Below, one piece after another: positions 18,960 to 29,213 of a stretch of DNA of 64,000 nucleotides. The notes under the pieces were generated by a model. The model saw only the letters and a program-made list of their open reading frames with translations, had not been told where the DNA came from and made no database searches. Source of the DNA: Pseudomonadota bacterium. GTDB lineage: Bacteria > Pseudomonadota > Gammaproteobacteria > Burkholderiales > JAKAFK01. The position numbers and the translations under genes are program-made. Each line of letters opens with the position of its first letter. The stretch's first letter is position 1. Location of the stretch: the NCBI GenBank assembly GCA_021788645.1, contig JAJYKK010000004.1, positions 1 through 64,000 on the forward strand, given 5' to 3'.

Positions 18960-19353
18960 GGCAGACTTCCTCGTTGATGTTCACGATGCCCTCGTGCCCG
19001 CCGCTCAGGGCTTTGCCGATCACGGTGCCCAGCGGCTCGTTGCGGTAGGTGAGGGCCCGCACGAGCATGGGCAGATTGGCCCCCGAGACGCCTTCCACGG
19101 ACCCGGGCTCCAGCAGCCGGCAGACGATGTTGCACGGCGTGGCGCCGTACATGTCGCTCAGGATCAGGACGCCGTCGCCCTGGTCGAGCGAGCGGACCAG
19201 GGTGCGCGCCCTGGCCAGCATGACCGCCGGGTCGTCGTGCACCGTCACCGACAGGTGCTCCAGATGCTCCGGCCGCGCGCCCAGCACGTGCGCCGCGCAG
19301 TGGATCAGGCTGTCTCCGAGCGCGCCGTGGGCAATGATCAGAATGCCTATCAT
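18931..19353 (-). CDS. PTS mannose-family EIIA component
   Basis: MIGILIIAHGALGDSLIHCAAHVLG...VLILSDMYGATPCNIV; overlaps the HPr gene. Confidence 0.93.
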   Translation of the reverse strand: MIGILIIAHGALGDSLIHCAAHVLGARPEHLEHLSVTVHDDPAVMLARARTLVRSLDQGDGVLILSDMYGATPCNIVCRLLEPGSVEGVSGANLPMLVRALTYRNEPLGTVIGKALSGGHEGIVNINEEVCHAAPRCKDR

Positions 19354-19476
19354 GACTTCCTCTGCAGTTCCTCGTCCGGCGGGAGCTTGCGCGCTGGCCG
19401 CGCGGGTGCCGTCCAAAGGGGGCGGCATGCCGGGCAAGCGTCTATTCTAGTGCAAAACGAGGCGCGCGCACGCGCC

Positions 19477-20523
19477 TTACGGCACGACATGGAGGATGAG
19501 CCCCTTCTCCACGAAGTGGAGGCGCCGCGCCATCGATTGGGTCAGATACACCTGGCCCCGGTCGTCGATCAGCATCACGTCCTTGATGCCCATCCGGCGG
19601 GCCGCCGCCCGCCAGCCCCGCGTCCCGGCGATGAAGATGGGCTTCGAGGCCGCATCCGACAAGGCGCCGGACAGGGGGCCGGGCGGCGCGATCACGGTGA
19701 CCGACTCCACCCCTTGCGCGGGGTAGCCCGTGCGCGGGTCGATGATGTGGCAATAGCGCTTGCCGTCCAGGATGAAATAGCGTTCGTAGTCGCCCGAGGT
19801 GCCGATCGATTCGCCGTCGCGCAGGGGGGTGACGGCGATCGGGCCCGGCCGGCGCGGGTCCTGGATGCCGACGCGCCAGGAACGGCCGCCATGGCGGCCG
19901 ATGGCCTGGATGTTGCCGCCGATGTTGATGAGGGCGGAGGTGACCCCATGCGCGCGCAGGTAGCGCGCGGCCAGATCGAGCGCATACCCCTTGTAGCCTC
20001 CGAAGTCGAGGCGAACCTGCGGGTTGGTGCTATAGACCGTCTGGCCCTGCACATGAATGTCGGTCATCTCGGGATGGGCGCGCACGAGGCGGGCGATCTC
20101 GGCGGGGTCCGGGCGCACCGGGCGGAAGGTGTCGGCTTCGAATCCCCACAGCCGGATGAGTTTTCCGATGGCGGGGTCGAAGAGGCCTCCCGAGCGCAGG
20201 GAGAAACGGGTGGCGTCCGCCAGCATGGGGCCCAGCCCCGGGGGCAGCGGGACCGGTTGCGGGCCCTGGGCGAACGCGGCGTCGAGCCGGGTGAGCTCGC
20301 TCGGGTGCCAGGCGTGCCATTGCCGGTTGAGGGTGTCGAACTGGTGGAGCACATGGCCGACGAGCCGCTGGGCGCGTGCCCGGTCGCGGCCTTGCACGCT
20401 CACCTGGACGAGGGTGCCGAAGACGTAGCTCTGGCTTTGATAGAACTGCGGGCGGCTGCAGCCGGCCATCGGGCCGAGGAGGGCAATCAGCGCGAGGAGC
20501 GCGCCCAGGCGGGGGATCGGCAT
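19477..20523 (-). CDS. apbE: FAD:protein FMN transferase
   Basis: Lipoprotein signal (LLGPMAGC); LDFGGYKGYALDLAARYLRAHGVTSALINIGGNIQAIG; HIIDPRTGYPA. Confidence 0.94.
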   Translation of the reverse strand: MPIPRLGALLALIALLGPMAGCSRPQFYQSQSYVFGTLVQVSVQGRDRARAQRLVGHVLHQFDTLNRQWHAWHPSELTRLDAAFAQGPQPVPLPPGLGPMLADATRFSLRSGGLFDPAIGKLIRLWGFEADTFRPVRPDPAEIARLVRAHPEMTDIHVQGQTVYSTNPQVRLDFGGYKGYALDLAARYLRAHGVTSALINIGGNIQAIGRHGGRSWRVGIQDPRRPGPIAVTPLRDGESIGTSGDYERYFILDGKRYCHIIDPRTGYPAQGVESVTVIAPPGPLSGALSDAASKPIFIAGTRGWRAAARRMGIKDVMLIDDRGQVYLTQSMARRLHFVEKGLILHVVP

Positions 20524-20539
20524 CGCGGCGGGCAAAGGC

Positions 20540-21826
20540 TCAGGGGCTCGACCGGTGCGGATCGGTTTGCTCCAGCTCGACGGCCGCCGCCAGCATCGCG
20601 AGCCTCGCCACGACGCCATACGTGTAGAAGCGGTTCGGGGCGGAGTCGGGATTGGCGGCGCAATTGGGCAGGGTGCACGAGTTCTCGAAGGCCAGCGGGA
20701 CGAAGTGCATGCCCGGGGCGTTCAGGTTCTCGTCCTTGTCGCGCCCGGTGTGCACCCGGTAGAAGCCGCCGACGACGAAATGGTCGATCATGTAGATGAC
20801 CGGTTCGGCCACCGCCTCGTTGATGTTCTCGAAGGTGTAGACGCCTTCCTGGATGATCACCTCCGAGACGTGCTGCCCTTCCTTGACCACCGCCATCTTG
20901 TTGCGCTGCTTGCGGTTCAGGTTCCGGACCTCGGCCGAGCTCTTGACCGTCATGACGCCCATGCCGTAGGTGCCCTGGTCGGCCTTGACGACCACGAAGG
21001 GGTCTTCCTTGATGCCGTACTCGTCGTATTTGCGCCGGATGTCCAGCAGCAGCCTGTCGACGAAGTTGGCCAGGCACTCTTCGCCGGCACGTGCCTGGAA
21101 GTCGATGCGCCCGCAGTGGTAGAAGTTGGGGTTGATCAGCCACGGGTCGATGCCGATGAGCTGGGCAAAGGATTGCGCCACTTCGGCGTAGGCCTTGAAG
21201 TGCAGGGACTTGCGGCGCGTCGACCAGCCCGCATGGAGCGGCGGCAGCACGGTCTGCTCGAGCTCTTTGAGCAAATCGGGCACGCCGGCCGACAGGTCGT
21301 TGTTGAGGATCACCGCGCAGGGGTCGAAGCCGTCGAGCTGCAGGCGGTTGCCCACGCGCCGGATGGGTTCGAGGGTGAGCGCGCGATCGTCGGGCAGCAC
21401 GAGCCGCGTGGGCGCGGTAATCTCCGGCAGGAGGCTGCCGATGCGCACCTTGAGGCCGGCTTGCAGCAGGATGTATTGGAGGGCGGCGACATTCTGCAGG
21501 TAAAAGGTGTTGCGCGTGTGGTTTTCCGGGATGAGGAGGAAGCGCTCGGCGTCCGGGCAGATCTTGTCGACCGCCGCCATGGCGGCCTGCACGCACAAGG
21601 GGACGAAGGCAGGGTTCAGGTTGTTGAATCCGCCCGGGAACAGGTTGGTGTCCACCGGGGCGAGCTTGAAGCCGCTGTTGCGCAGATCCACGGAGGTATA
21701 GAAGGGCGCGGCGTGGTCCCTCCATTGGGTGCGAAACCAGTGCTCGATCTCGGGCATTGCGCCCAGGATGTGTTTTTCAAGGTCGAGAAGCGGGCCGGTG
21801 AGGGCCGTCGTGAGATGGGGAACCAT
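20540..21826 (-). CDS. gshA: Glutamate-cysteine ligase, 'ferrooxidans' type (TIGR02049-like)
   Basis: SVDLRNSGFKLAPVDTNLFPGGFNNLNP...KADQGTYGMGVMTVKSSAEVRNLNRKQRNKMAVVKEGQ. Confidence 0.92.
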   Translation of the reverse strand: MVPHLTTALTGPLLDLEKHILGAMPEIEHWFRTQWRDHAAPFYTSVDLRNSGFKLAPVDTNLFPGGFNNLNPAFVPLCVQAAMAAVDKICPDAERFLLIPENHTRNTFYLQNVAALQYILLQAGLKVRIGSLLPEITAPTRLVLPDDRALTLEPIRRVGNRLQLDGFDPCAVILNNDLSAGVPDLLKELEQTVLPPLHAGWSTRRKSLHFKAYAEVAQSFAQLIGIDPWLINPNFYHCGRIDFQARAGEECLANFVDRLLLDIRRKYDEYGIKEDPFVVVKADQGTYGMGVMTVKSSAEVRNLNRKQRNKMAVVKEGQHVSEVIIQEGVYTFENINEAVAEPVIYMIDHFVVGGFYRVHTGRDKDENLNAPGMHFVPLAFENSCTLPNCAANPDSAPNRFYTYGVVARLAMLAAAVELEQTDPHRSSP

Positions 21827-22483
21827 GGGTGTCAGCGCCGCTTTTTGGCTGGGATCATGAATTCATTGTACCGAAGTCCGGCAGGAACCAAAACACGCGA
21901 GACGAAAGGCGCGGCGGACGGGGGCGCCAGGGCGCGTTTCGCGACGCATGGCGCCGCGTGCGGGGCGCCACGCGCCATCATGAAATATACCGAACGACAC
22001 GCAGGGGCTGGCCCTGCCCATCTCATCGTTTTGCTGAATCGTTCGCAGACGTTTGGCGCGCGATGGGGCGGGATTCCAGAATTTGCGCGGATGTGCGCGG
22101 CGCGGCGAAGATGTGTTTCGACGGGGGCCGATCCGGTTGGGTTCGCGGCGTGGCGGTCACGCGAAGGGGGGCTCGAGGGATGCCGCCGCGCCCCTCTTGA
22201 GGAGAGGGATAGGCACATAGGATCAAGATGCGCGCCCGTCTGTTGCGGCGGTTGGGCGAACGGAAGATCCATCGGGTGATCGGCAACGCGTGCGCGGCTT
22301 TGGTCCGCGCCAGGCGATCGGCCGGCGGCGAGGACTTCGCCCGCCAGGACGGTGCGCAAGTCGCGGCGTCGGACCCGCGCATGGTCGGCGAGCCGCCCCG
22401 GTGCCCGAGGACGCTGCCCCAGGAACCGGGGAGCGAGCGGGGCCGCATCGGTGCCGATGCGGGGCGTGTGCTTGCGAAGGGCG

Positions 22484-22512
22484 AAAAAAAAGGGGCGCCC
22501 GAAGGCGCCCCA
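22484..22512 (-). terminator. Rho-independent terminator of amt
   Basis: Minus strand GGGGCGCC TTCG GGCGCCCC followed by T8. Confidence 0.9.
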
Positions 22513-22539
22513 GGGTTTCACGGCCCAGGAAAAGACTCG

Positions 22540-23961
22540 TTATTCGACGTGCTCGCCGTGCAGGCTGATGTCCAGCCCTTCGCGTTCTTGCTCTTCCGTG
22601 ACGCGCAGGCCGATGACCATGTCGATCACCTTGAGGATGATGAAGCTCATGATGCTGTCGTAGACGATCGTGGTGCCGACGCCCAGGGCCTGGATGCCGA
22701 GTTGCGCGCCGTTGCCTTCAAGCACGCCGGCGGTGCCGCCGATGGCCTTCACCGCGAACACGCCGGTCAGCAGGGCGCCGACGATCCCGCCGACCGCATG
22801 CACGCCGAAGGCATCCAGGGAGTCATCGTAGCCCAGCATGTTCTTGAGCGAGGTGGCCGTCCAGAAGCAGATGACGCCGCCGGCGACCCCGATGATCAGG
22901 GCGCCTGTCGGATCGACGAAGCCGGAGGCCGGGGTGATCGCCACGAGCCCGGCGACGGCGCCGGAGGCGATGCCCAGGACGCTGGGCTTGCCCTTGTGGA
23001 GCCACTCGGCGAAGAGCCAGCCCATCGCGGCCGCGGCGGTGGCGATCTGGGTGACCGCCATGGCCATGCCCGCGCGGTCGTTGGCGGCGCCGGCGGAACC
23101 CGCGTTGAAGCCGAACCAGCCCACCCACAGGAGCGATGCGCCAATCAGGGTGAGGACCAGGTTGTGGGGCGCCATGGGTTCCTTGCCGTAGCCCACGCGC
23201 TTGCCCATGACCAGGGCGGCGACCAGGCCCGCGACACCGGCGTTGATGTGCACCACGGTGCCGCCGGCGAAGTCCAGTACACCCTTCGTGCCCAGCCAGC
23301 CGCCCGGCCCCCAGACCCAGTGGGCGATCGGCGCATACACGGCGAGCAGCCAGATGCCCATGAACCAGAGCAGCGCCGAGAACTTCATGCGGTCCGCGAA
23401 GGCGCCGGTGATGAGGGCGGGGGTGATGATGGCGAAGGTCATCTGGAAGGTCATGTAGACCGATTCGGGGATGGTGCCGGCGAGCGGGGTCGTCGCATCG
23501 AGGCCCATGCCATGCAGCATGAAGCGGGACAGGCCGCCCAGGATCGGGGTGCCCGGGGTGAAGGCGAGGCTGTAGCCCACCACCATCCACAGCACCGTGA
23601 CCAGGCAGGTGATGGCAAAGCTCTGCATGGCCGTCGCGAGGACGTTTTTCTTGCGCACCATGCCGGCATAGAACAGCGCGAGGCCCGGCACGGTCATCAT
23701 GAGGACGAGCGCGGTGGAGGTCAGCATCCAGGCATTGTCGCCGGAGTTGAGGTAGGCCTCCGGGTTGGGGGCGGCGGCGGGAGCCGCGGCCGCCGCAGGT
23801 GCCGCGACCGGGGCCGGCGCTGCGACCGGGGCGGGCGCTGCGGCAGGCGCCGCGGCGGCGGGCATTGCGGCGCTGGCCGGCGCGGGGGCGTTGTCCGCCA
23901 CGGCGGCGGTGCCGAGGGCGGTCAATCCCAGCAGGAGGACGGATACGAGTAGGCGTTTCAT
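22540..23961 (-). CDS. amt: Ammonium transporter
   Basis: NAWMLTSTALVLMMTVPGLALFYAGMVRKKNVL...DFAGGTVVHINAGVAGL; Ala/Pro-rich segment after the signal peptide. Confidence 0.96.
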   Translation of the reverse strand: MKRLLVSVLLLGLTALGTAAVADNAPAPASAAMPAAAAPAAAPAPVAAPAPVAAPAAAAAPAAAPNPEAYLNSGDNAWMLTSTALVLMMTVPGLALFYAGMVRKKNVLATAMQSFAITCLVTVLWMVVGYSLAFTPGTPILGGLSRFMLHGMGLDATTPLAGTIPESVYMTFQMTFAIITPALITGAFADRMKFSALLWFMGIWLLAVYAPIAHWVWGPGGWLGTKGVLDFAGGTVVHINAGVAGLVAALVMGKRVGYGKEPMAPHNLVLTLIGASLLWVGWFGFNAGSAGAANDRAGMAMAVTQIATAAAAMGWLFAEWLHKGKPSVLGIASGAVAGLVAITPASGFVDPTGALIIGVAGGVICFWTATSLKNMLGYDDSLDAFGVHAVGGIVGALLTGVFAVKAIGGTAGVLEGNGAQLGIQALGVGTTIVYDSIMSFIILKVIDMVIGLRVTEEQEREGLDISLHGEHVE

Positions 23962-23972
23962 TGGGTTCTCCT

Positions 23973-24314
<342 letters not shown>

Positions 24315-24357
24315 TCATGCTCCTTACGCAGTTAGTGCTCGCATTGCCTCCGCGGGG

Positions 24358-25539
24358 CTAGAATTTATACAGCGCTTCCAGTCCGAGAGAAGTCTGGCTC
24401 TTGCCCGCCGTGCCGTCGCTGCGCAGGAAGGCGGCCTGGTTGGACCAGTCGTGCCGGATCTCCCCTCGCAGTTCGTAGCTCGGTGCGGGCATGTAGGCGA
24501 CCGTGACGGTGCCTTCTTTCCATTTCTGGGCGATCCCGGTGCGATAGCCGTCCTTGTCATTGAAGTACTCGCCGCGCACCGACAGTAGCCAGGTGGGCGC
24601 GAGCTGGTAGTTGACGTAGCCCGCGACGCCGTCCCACGTGGCCTTGGTGGCGCCATTGGCGTCGGCGAGCGAGGCGTTGTCCTGGGTGCCATAGTCCCCG
24701 TTGACGATGAAGGTCAGCTTGTCGGTGGCGTTGAGGGTGGCGACCAGATCGAAGAGGTTGCGCATGCCCAGCGCGCTGGCGGCGGTGGGCGCGGCCGGTT
24801 CGGTGGTGAGTTCCTTGCCGCCATAGTAGGAGCCTGCCAGCGAGAACATCTTGCTGGGGGCGGCGGTGAACCCGAGTTCGAGCGTCTTGTCATGCTGCTG
24901 GGCCGAGACCTGGTCCCAGCCGTTGTTGATGCCGGCGATCAGGCTGTAGGCGCTCGTCGGTGCGTAGGTCACGCGCACGCCGGTGTGCGTGAAGGGAATC
25001 GCATAGCCGAAGAGGATGGAGCGCGAGTAGTTGGTGTCTTGCGGGCTCGCGATGAGTTCCGCGCCCGCCAGCGTCGCGAACTTGCCGGCGATCACCGTGA
25101 CCGGGCCGGTGGCGTAGCTGGCATAGGCCTGCGTCAGATCGAAGTTCGCCGCGCTCGTGGCGCCGTAGGACTGGATCACGGGGGCGTCCTGCCCGAGCGT
25201 GACGTTCACCAGTCCGCCGAAGCCGCTTGCCGGCTGCTTGGCGAGGGTCAGTGCCGCCTGGTTCAGGTTGAAGCTGTTGAAGTCGTGGCCGGCGGACGCC
25301 TTGGGCGTGTCGAAGACGCGGCTGGGGCCGCCGGTGACGAAGAGCCCCGTCGAGTTGAGCGCCGAATAACCGATATCGAGGTAGCCGCTCTCGGTGATCC
25401 CGGAGGCGGCGAAGATATCGGACAGGGTCGGGGTCTTGGCGGCCGGCGCCGCGGTGTCGGCCGAGGCGGTTGGCACGAGGCCGGGGTAGGCTCCGAGAAG
25501 TCCGGCGAGCACTAGGGCTTGAGCGAGTTGGCGCATCAT
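24358..25539 (-). CDS. Putative outer-membrane beta-barrel/porin (BBP2-like)
   Basis: Signal peptide, alternating amphipathic strands, C-terminal LGLEALYKF ending in Phe; upstream of glnK-amt on the same strand. Confidence 0.8.
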   Translation of the reverse strand: MMRQLAQALVLAGLLGAYPGLVPTASADTAAPAAKTPTLSDIFAASGITESGYLDIGYSALNSTGLFVTGGPSRVFDTPKASAGHDFNSFNLNQAALTLAKQPASGFGGLVNVTLGQDAPVIQSYGATSAANFDLTQAYASYATGPVTVIAGKFATLAGAELIASPQDTNYSRSILFGYAIPFTHTGVRVTYAPTSAYSLIAGINNGWDQVSAQQHDKTLELGFTAAPSKMFSLAGSYYGGKELTTEPAAPTAASALGMRNLFDLVATLNATDKLTFIVNGDYGTQDNASLADANGATKATWDGVAGYVNYQLAPTWLLSVRGEYFNDKDGYRTGIAQKWKEGTVTVAYMPAPSYELRGEIRHDWSNQAAFLRSDGTAGKSQTSLGLEALYKF

Positions 25540-25937
25540 GTGTGTTCCTTATGCAATATTGATCGTTATTGAAATCATGGGCGACGAGCGCTCTCAGGAT
25601 TAAGCATAAGTCATGCCAGAAATAATACAACGCATTATCAATATGTTGCGTGATAGTGACGCATATTGGGTGAAATGCCCCGCACCACAATGAATCCTAA
25701 TGCACCCTTGTGGTGCGCGGCCCGGGCGGTGGGCGCGCGTGAACGTCCAGAATCCTCGCGATGCTGGAAAAACGATGGAGAATGAATGGGATGCGCGAAG
25801 GCCTGGGGCGCCTGGCAGGGACGCTCGCGCGATGCTGGATCGTCCGGTCGGCGGCCGTGGCATAATGATCCGCGGAAGACCGGCTAGATTCGGGATCGGT
25901 TCGAGCGGATCAGATCCTACGACTCATATAAGGAAGC

Positions 25938-26213
25938 ATGATGACGAATCCGAAAGTGTTGGATGAAGTGGTCGACAAGCTCAAAGAGGCCTTCGCGCAA
26001 AGTCCGGTCAAGGACATCGAGAAGAACGTGAAGGCGGTGCTGCAAGGGGCGCTTTCGCGGCTCGACGTGGTCTCGCGCGAAGAGTTCGACGTGCAGGCGC
26101 AGGTGCTGCTGCGCACCCGGGAGAAGCTCAGCGCCCTGGAGCTGCGGATGGACGAGCTCGAGGCCAAGATCGAGGCGCTGCACAAGGCCGGCGGGGGGGG
26201 CGGGGCCGCCTGA
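25938..26213 (+). CDS. ubiK: Ubiquinone biosynthesis accessory factor UbiK
   Basis: VVDKLKEAFAQSPVKDIEKNVKAVLQGALSRLDVVSREEFDVQAQVLLRTREKLSALELRMDELEAKI. Confidence 0.92.
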   Translation: MMTNPKVLDEVVDKLKEAFAQSPVKDIEKNVKAVLQGALSRLDVVSREEFDVQAQVLLRTREKLSALELRMDELEAKIEALHKAGGGGGAA

Positions 26214-26237
26214 GCGGACGGCGCGCGTGCGGCGCCC

Positions 26238-27638
26238 TCAAGTGCCGGCGGGCGTCTTGGGGCACCGGGCGGGCAGGCGCACGGTGAACGTCGTGTAGCC
26301 GTTCCGGCACGACACGCCGATGGTGCCGCCGTGCAGCTCGACGATCGATTGGGTGATCGCAAGGCCCAGCCCGACGTGGTCCGCGGCGTCTCGTTGGCGC
26401 GCGGCCTGTGCGCGATAGAGGCGCTCGAAGATCCGCGTCCTTTCGGCTTCCGGAATTTCCGGACCGGGATTGGTCACGGAAAGGATCGCGTCGCCGTCAT
26501 CCGACAGCGCCATGTGCAGCCGGATTGCCTCGCCGCGCGCGGTGAACGCCAGCGCGTTGGAGAGCAGGTTGGAAATCGCGCGCCGCAGCATGAGCTTGTC
26601 CGCCGTGAGCCGCGCGCGGCCGGTTTGCACCAGGCGAACGCCTTGTTCGGCTGCGGCCGCCTCATAGAACGCGAACAGCGCGGCGACTTCCCTTTCCAGA
26701 TCGAGTGTCTCGCGGTTGGGCGTCTCCAGCCGATGGTCCGCCTTGGCCATGAACAGCATGTCGGCGATGATCCGGGACAGTCGCTGGCATTCCGCCTCAT
26801 TCGCCTGCAAGGCCGCGCGATAGCGCGGGAGCTCGGCGGCCCCATCGAGCGTGACCTGGGTCTGAAGCAGGCAATTGTTGAGCGGCGTGCGCAGCTCGTG
26901 GGTGAGGTCGTCCGAGAACTGCGCGAGGCGGCGAAACGAATCGTGCAGACGGGTGCGCATGCGCTCGAAGGCCCGGACGAGCTCCGCCAGCTCCCGCGGC
27001 ACCGGAGCGCCGGCCACGGGCTGGTCGAGGGTGTGCGCGGACAGCGCCGCCATGCGGGCGGAGAGTTCGGCGAGCGGCGAGAGCCCCTGCCGCACGACCA
27101 GCCAGCCGAGGCCCCCCAATGCCAGGCCGATGGCGAGGATGGTGAGGTCGATCATGCGCTCGAAGTGGCGCAGGAAAACCTGATCGTGCGTGATGTCCAG
27201 CCCGATCGCCACGCGCACCGGCCGAGCGCCGGGGATGGCGACGGGCATCCGCGCCGCCGCGACCAGCAGGACGCGAGACCCGACGGTGAGGGTCGCCGGG
27301 GTGGCCGGGGGGATTGCGGCGAGGCGGCGGATCTCGGCTTTCGCGCCGAAGGCGTCCCGAAGGGTGCCCTGATCCGCGATCAGGAAGACCATGCCGGGAT
27401 GGCCATAGCGGATGTCCGGGGCCCGGTCCTTGAGGCGGGCCCAGTCGGCAGGGGTGCGCACGGTGCGCAGCATTGCCCTGGCCCAGGCGACCTTGCCGCA
27501 GAGTTCCCGGCGGGCGTTGCCGAGAAGGCGCGCGTTGCCGAGGTAGGCGACCCCCATGCTGGCGAGCAGCATGGTGGCCGTGACCGACAGCGCGAACAGG
27601 AGCGCGATGCGGGCCCTGAGGGAGAGCGGCCCGTTCAC
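26238..27638 (-). CDS. Sensor histidine kinase (heavy-metal/QseC-like)
   Basis: Two TM helices, HAMP, H-box [20 protein letters not shown]-box [18 protein letters not shown] start overlaps the stop of the upstream response regulator gene. Confidence 0.92.
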   Translation of the reverse strand: MNGPLSLRARIALLFALSVTATMLLASMGVAYLGNARLLGNARRELCGKVAWARAMLRTVRTPADWARLKDRAPDIRYGHPGMVFLIADQGTLRDAFGAKAEIRRLAAIPPATPATLTVGSRVLLVAAARMPVAIPGARPVRVAIGLDITHDQVFLRHFERMIDLTILAIGLALGGLGWLVVRQGLSPLAELSARMAALSAHTLDQPVAGAPVPRELAELVRAFERMRTRLHDSFRRLAQFSDDLTHELRTPLNNCLLQTQVTLDGAAELPRYRAALQANEAECQRLSRIIADMLFMAKADHRLETPNRETLDLEREVAALFAFYEAAAAEQGVRLVQTGRARLTADKLMLRRAISNLLSNALAFTARGEAIRLHMALSDDGDAILSVTNPGPEIPEAERTRIFERLYRAQAARQRDAADHVGLGLAITQSIVELHGGTIGVSCRNGYTTFTVRLPARCPKTPAGT

Positions 27639-28315
27639 GGGGCGCGCGCTTCCAGCACGTAGCCGACGCCGCGAACCGTGTGAATGAGCTTCGGTTCGAA
27701 CCCGTCGTCCACCTTGGCGCGTAGCCGTCGCACCGCGACGTCGATGACGTTGGTCCCGCCGTCGAAGTTCATGTCCCAGACCTCCGCGGCGATCAGCAGG
27801 CGCGGAAAGACCTCCCCGGGATGGCGCATCAGGAGCTCGAGCAGCGCGAATTCCTTGGCCGTGACTTCGATGCGTCGGCCCGCCCGCACCACGCGTCGAC
27901 GGACAAGATCCATTTCGAGATCGGCGACGCGCAATCGGTCGATCGCGTGGGGCGTCTGGGCGCGGCGCAGGCGTGCGCGGATGCGGGCGAGCAGCTCGGG
28001 GAAGGCGAAGGGCTTCACCAGATAGTCGTCGGCGCCCAGGTCCAGGCCCCTGACGCGGTCGTCGACCTGGTCGCGGGCGGTGAGGACGAGCACCGGCACC
28101 TCCTTGCCCGCGGCCCGCAGGCTCTCGAGCACGTGCCAACCGTCGAGGACCGGCAGCATGACATCGAGCACGATCAGGTCGAAACGCTCGGTGAGCGCGC
28201 AGTGCAGGCCGTCGCGGCCGTCCTTGGCCCAGTGCACCCTGAAGCCTGCCTGCGTGAGCCCCCTTTCGAGATACTCGCCGGCGCCTTCCTGGTCCTCAAC
28301 GATCAGTAACCGCAT
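27635..28315 (-). CDS. OmpR/PhoB-family response regulator
   Basis: [41 protein letters not shown]...[17 protein letters not shown]; winged-helix C-terminus. Confidence 0.95.
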   Translation of the reverse strand: MRLLIVEDQEGAGEYLERGLTQAGFRVHWAKDGRDGLHCALTERFDLIVLDVMLPVLDGWHVLESLRAAGKEVPVLVLTARDQVDDRVRGLDLGADDYLVKPFAFPELLARIRARLRRAQTPHAIDRLRVADLEMDLVRRRVVRAGRRIEVTAKEFALLELLMRHPGEVFPRLLIAAEVWDMNFDGGTNVIDVAVRRLRAKVDDGFEPKLIHTVRGVGYVLEARAP

Positions 28316-28350
28316 GATGCTTGGCTGGGGGCGAAACGTGGTAGGAAAGG

Positions 28351-28377
28351 ATTACGCGATCGTAATGCAAACGTAAT
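28351..28377 (-). promoter_or_regulatory. Putative response-regulator operator (ATTACG half sites)
   Basis: ATTACG-N4-CGTAAT-N5-CGTAAT. Two CGTAAT direct repeats at 11-bp period plus an inverted copy, 36-62 bp upstream of the response regulator start. Confidence 0.55.
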
Positions 28378-29213
28378 CCATTTGTTTGAGAGTGCTCCTT
28401 ACCATATAGCCGTCTCTCTCTGTCCCCATTCTTGAACCCGTGGATGGGCGCGGCATAGAAACAAGATCTGTTGATCTGTAGATATAGGTATTCGGGGAAC
28501 TTGCGGGGCGCTGTGGGGGGCGGCGAAGCGTGCGTGAAGCGAAGGGGCTGCAGCATTCGATCCTTTGGTTTGGCCCTGCCGGCGAGGCACTGGTCAACAT
28601 GAACGCGCGCAGGCTTAAGCCGGCCCATCCGGGCAGGGACCGGCGCGTGCGGTCCTTAGCCGCGGGGAGCGTGGCGCGTTGCGCGCGTATTATCGCCCGA
28701 GGCGGGGGCATTGGGCAATGCCCAATACGCGCTTTCGCGGCGCCTGTGGCCGTGTCGCGGGTTCCCAGGGGCGAAAGGATCGCTCGAACCGTGCGACGAA
28801 CACAGGGGGCGGGGCGTGGGGCGACAGGTGCTTCCCGAGACACCGGAGAGGCGCGGCGAGCAAACACGGATGGGGACTGGCATGCGTGAGCCTGTGGGGC
28901 GGGTGGCGGGAATCGATTTCGGGAGAGGCGGCATCGTGGCCGCTCGCGAATCGGGAGGCGCGGATGACGCACGGCCGCAGGCGGCTTTGCCCAGGGGTAC
29001 ACCAAAATTGTTGCATAATTGCGACACTTGCGGCTTTTCTACCAGACTGTAAGGATGGTGTAAGGAATAGTCGATATAAGGATATTAAGATCAACTGATC
29101 TTGAGGTGTGCCGGGAGTGCACGAGGACGTCGAGATCGCTTGCTCTTAAATTGGGAGTGTCCGCTTCAGGACTTTTGATGCTGTGAAACGTCTCTTCGCT
29201 CTAAGGGGGCAAA

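Noticed and set aside
23760-23900. Short GC-rich repetitive tract at the amt N-terminus
   Set aside because: Explained by an Ala/Pro-rich linker (PAPVAAPAPVAAPAAAAAP) in the coding frame; not a CRISPR or tandem-repeat locus.
25880-25935. tRNA-like GGTTCGAGC segment
   Set aside because: No acceptor or anticodon stem could be built around it.
28320-29213. Several 60-217 aa ORFs in the intergenic region upstream of the cytochrome-porin gene, and the ATTGGGC-AAT-GCCCAAT palindrome at 28710-28726
   Set aside because: No recognisable protein motifs and competing frames on both strands; the palindrome is isolated with no supporting context.
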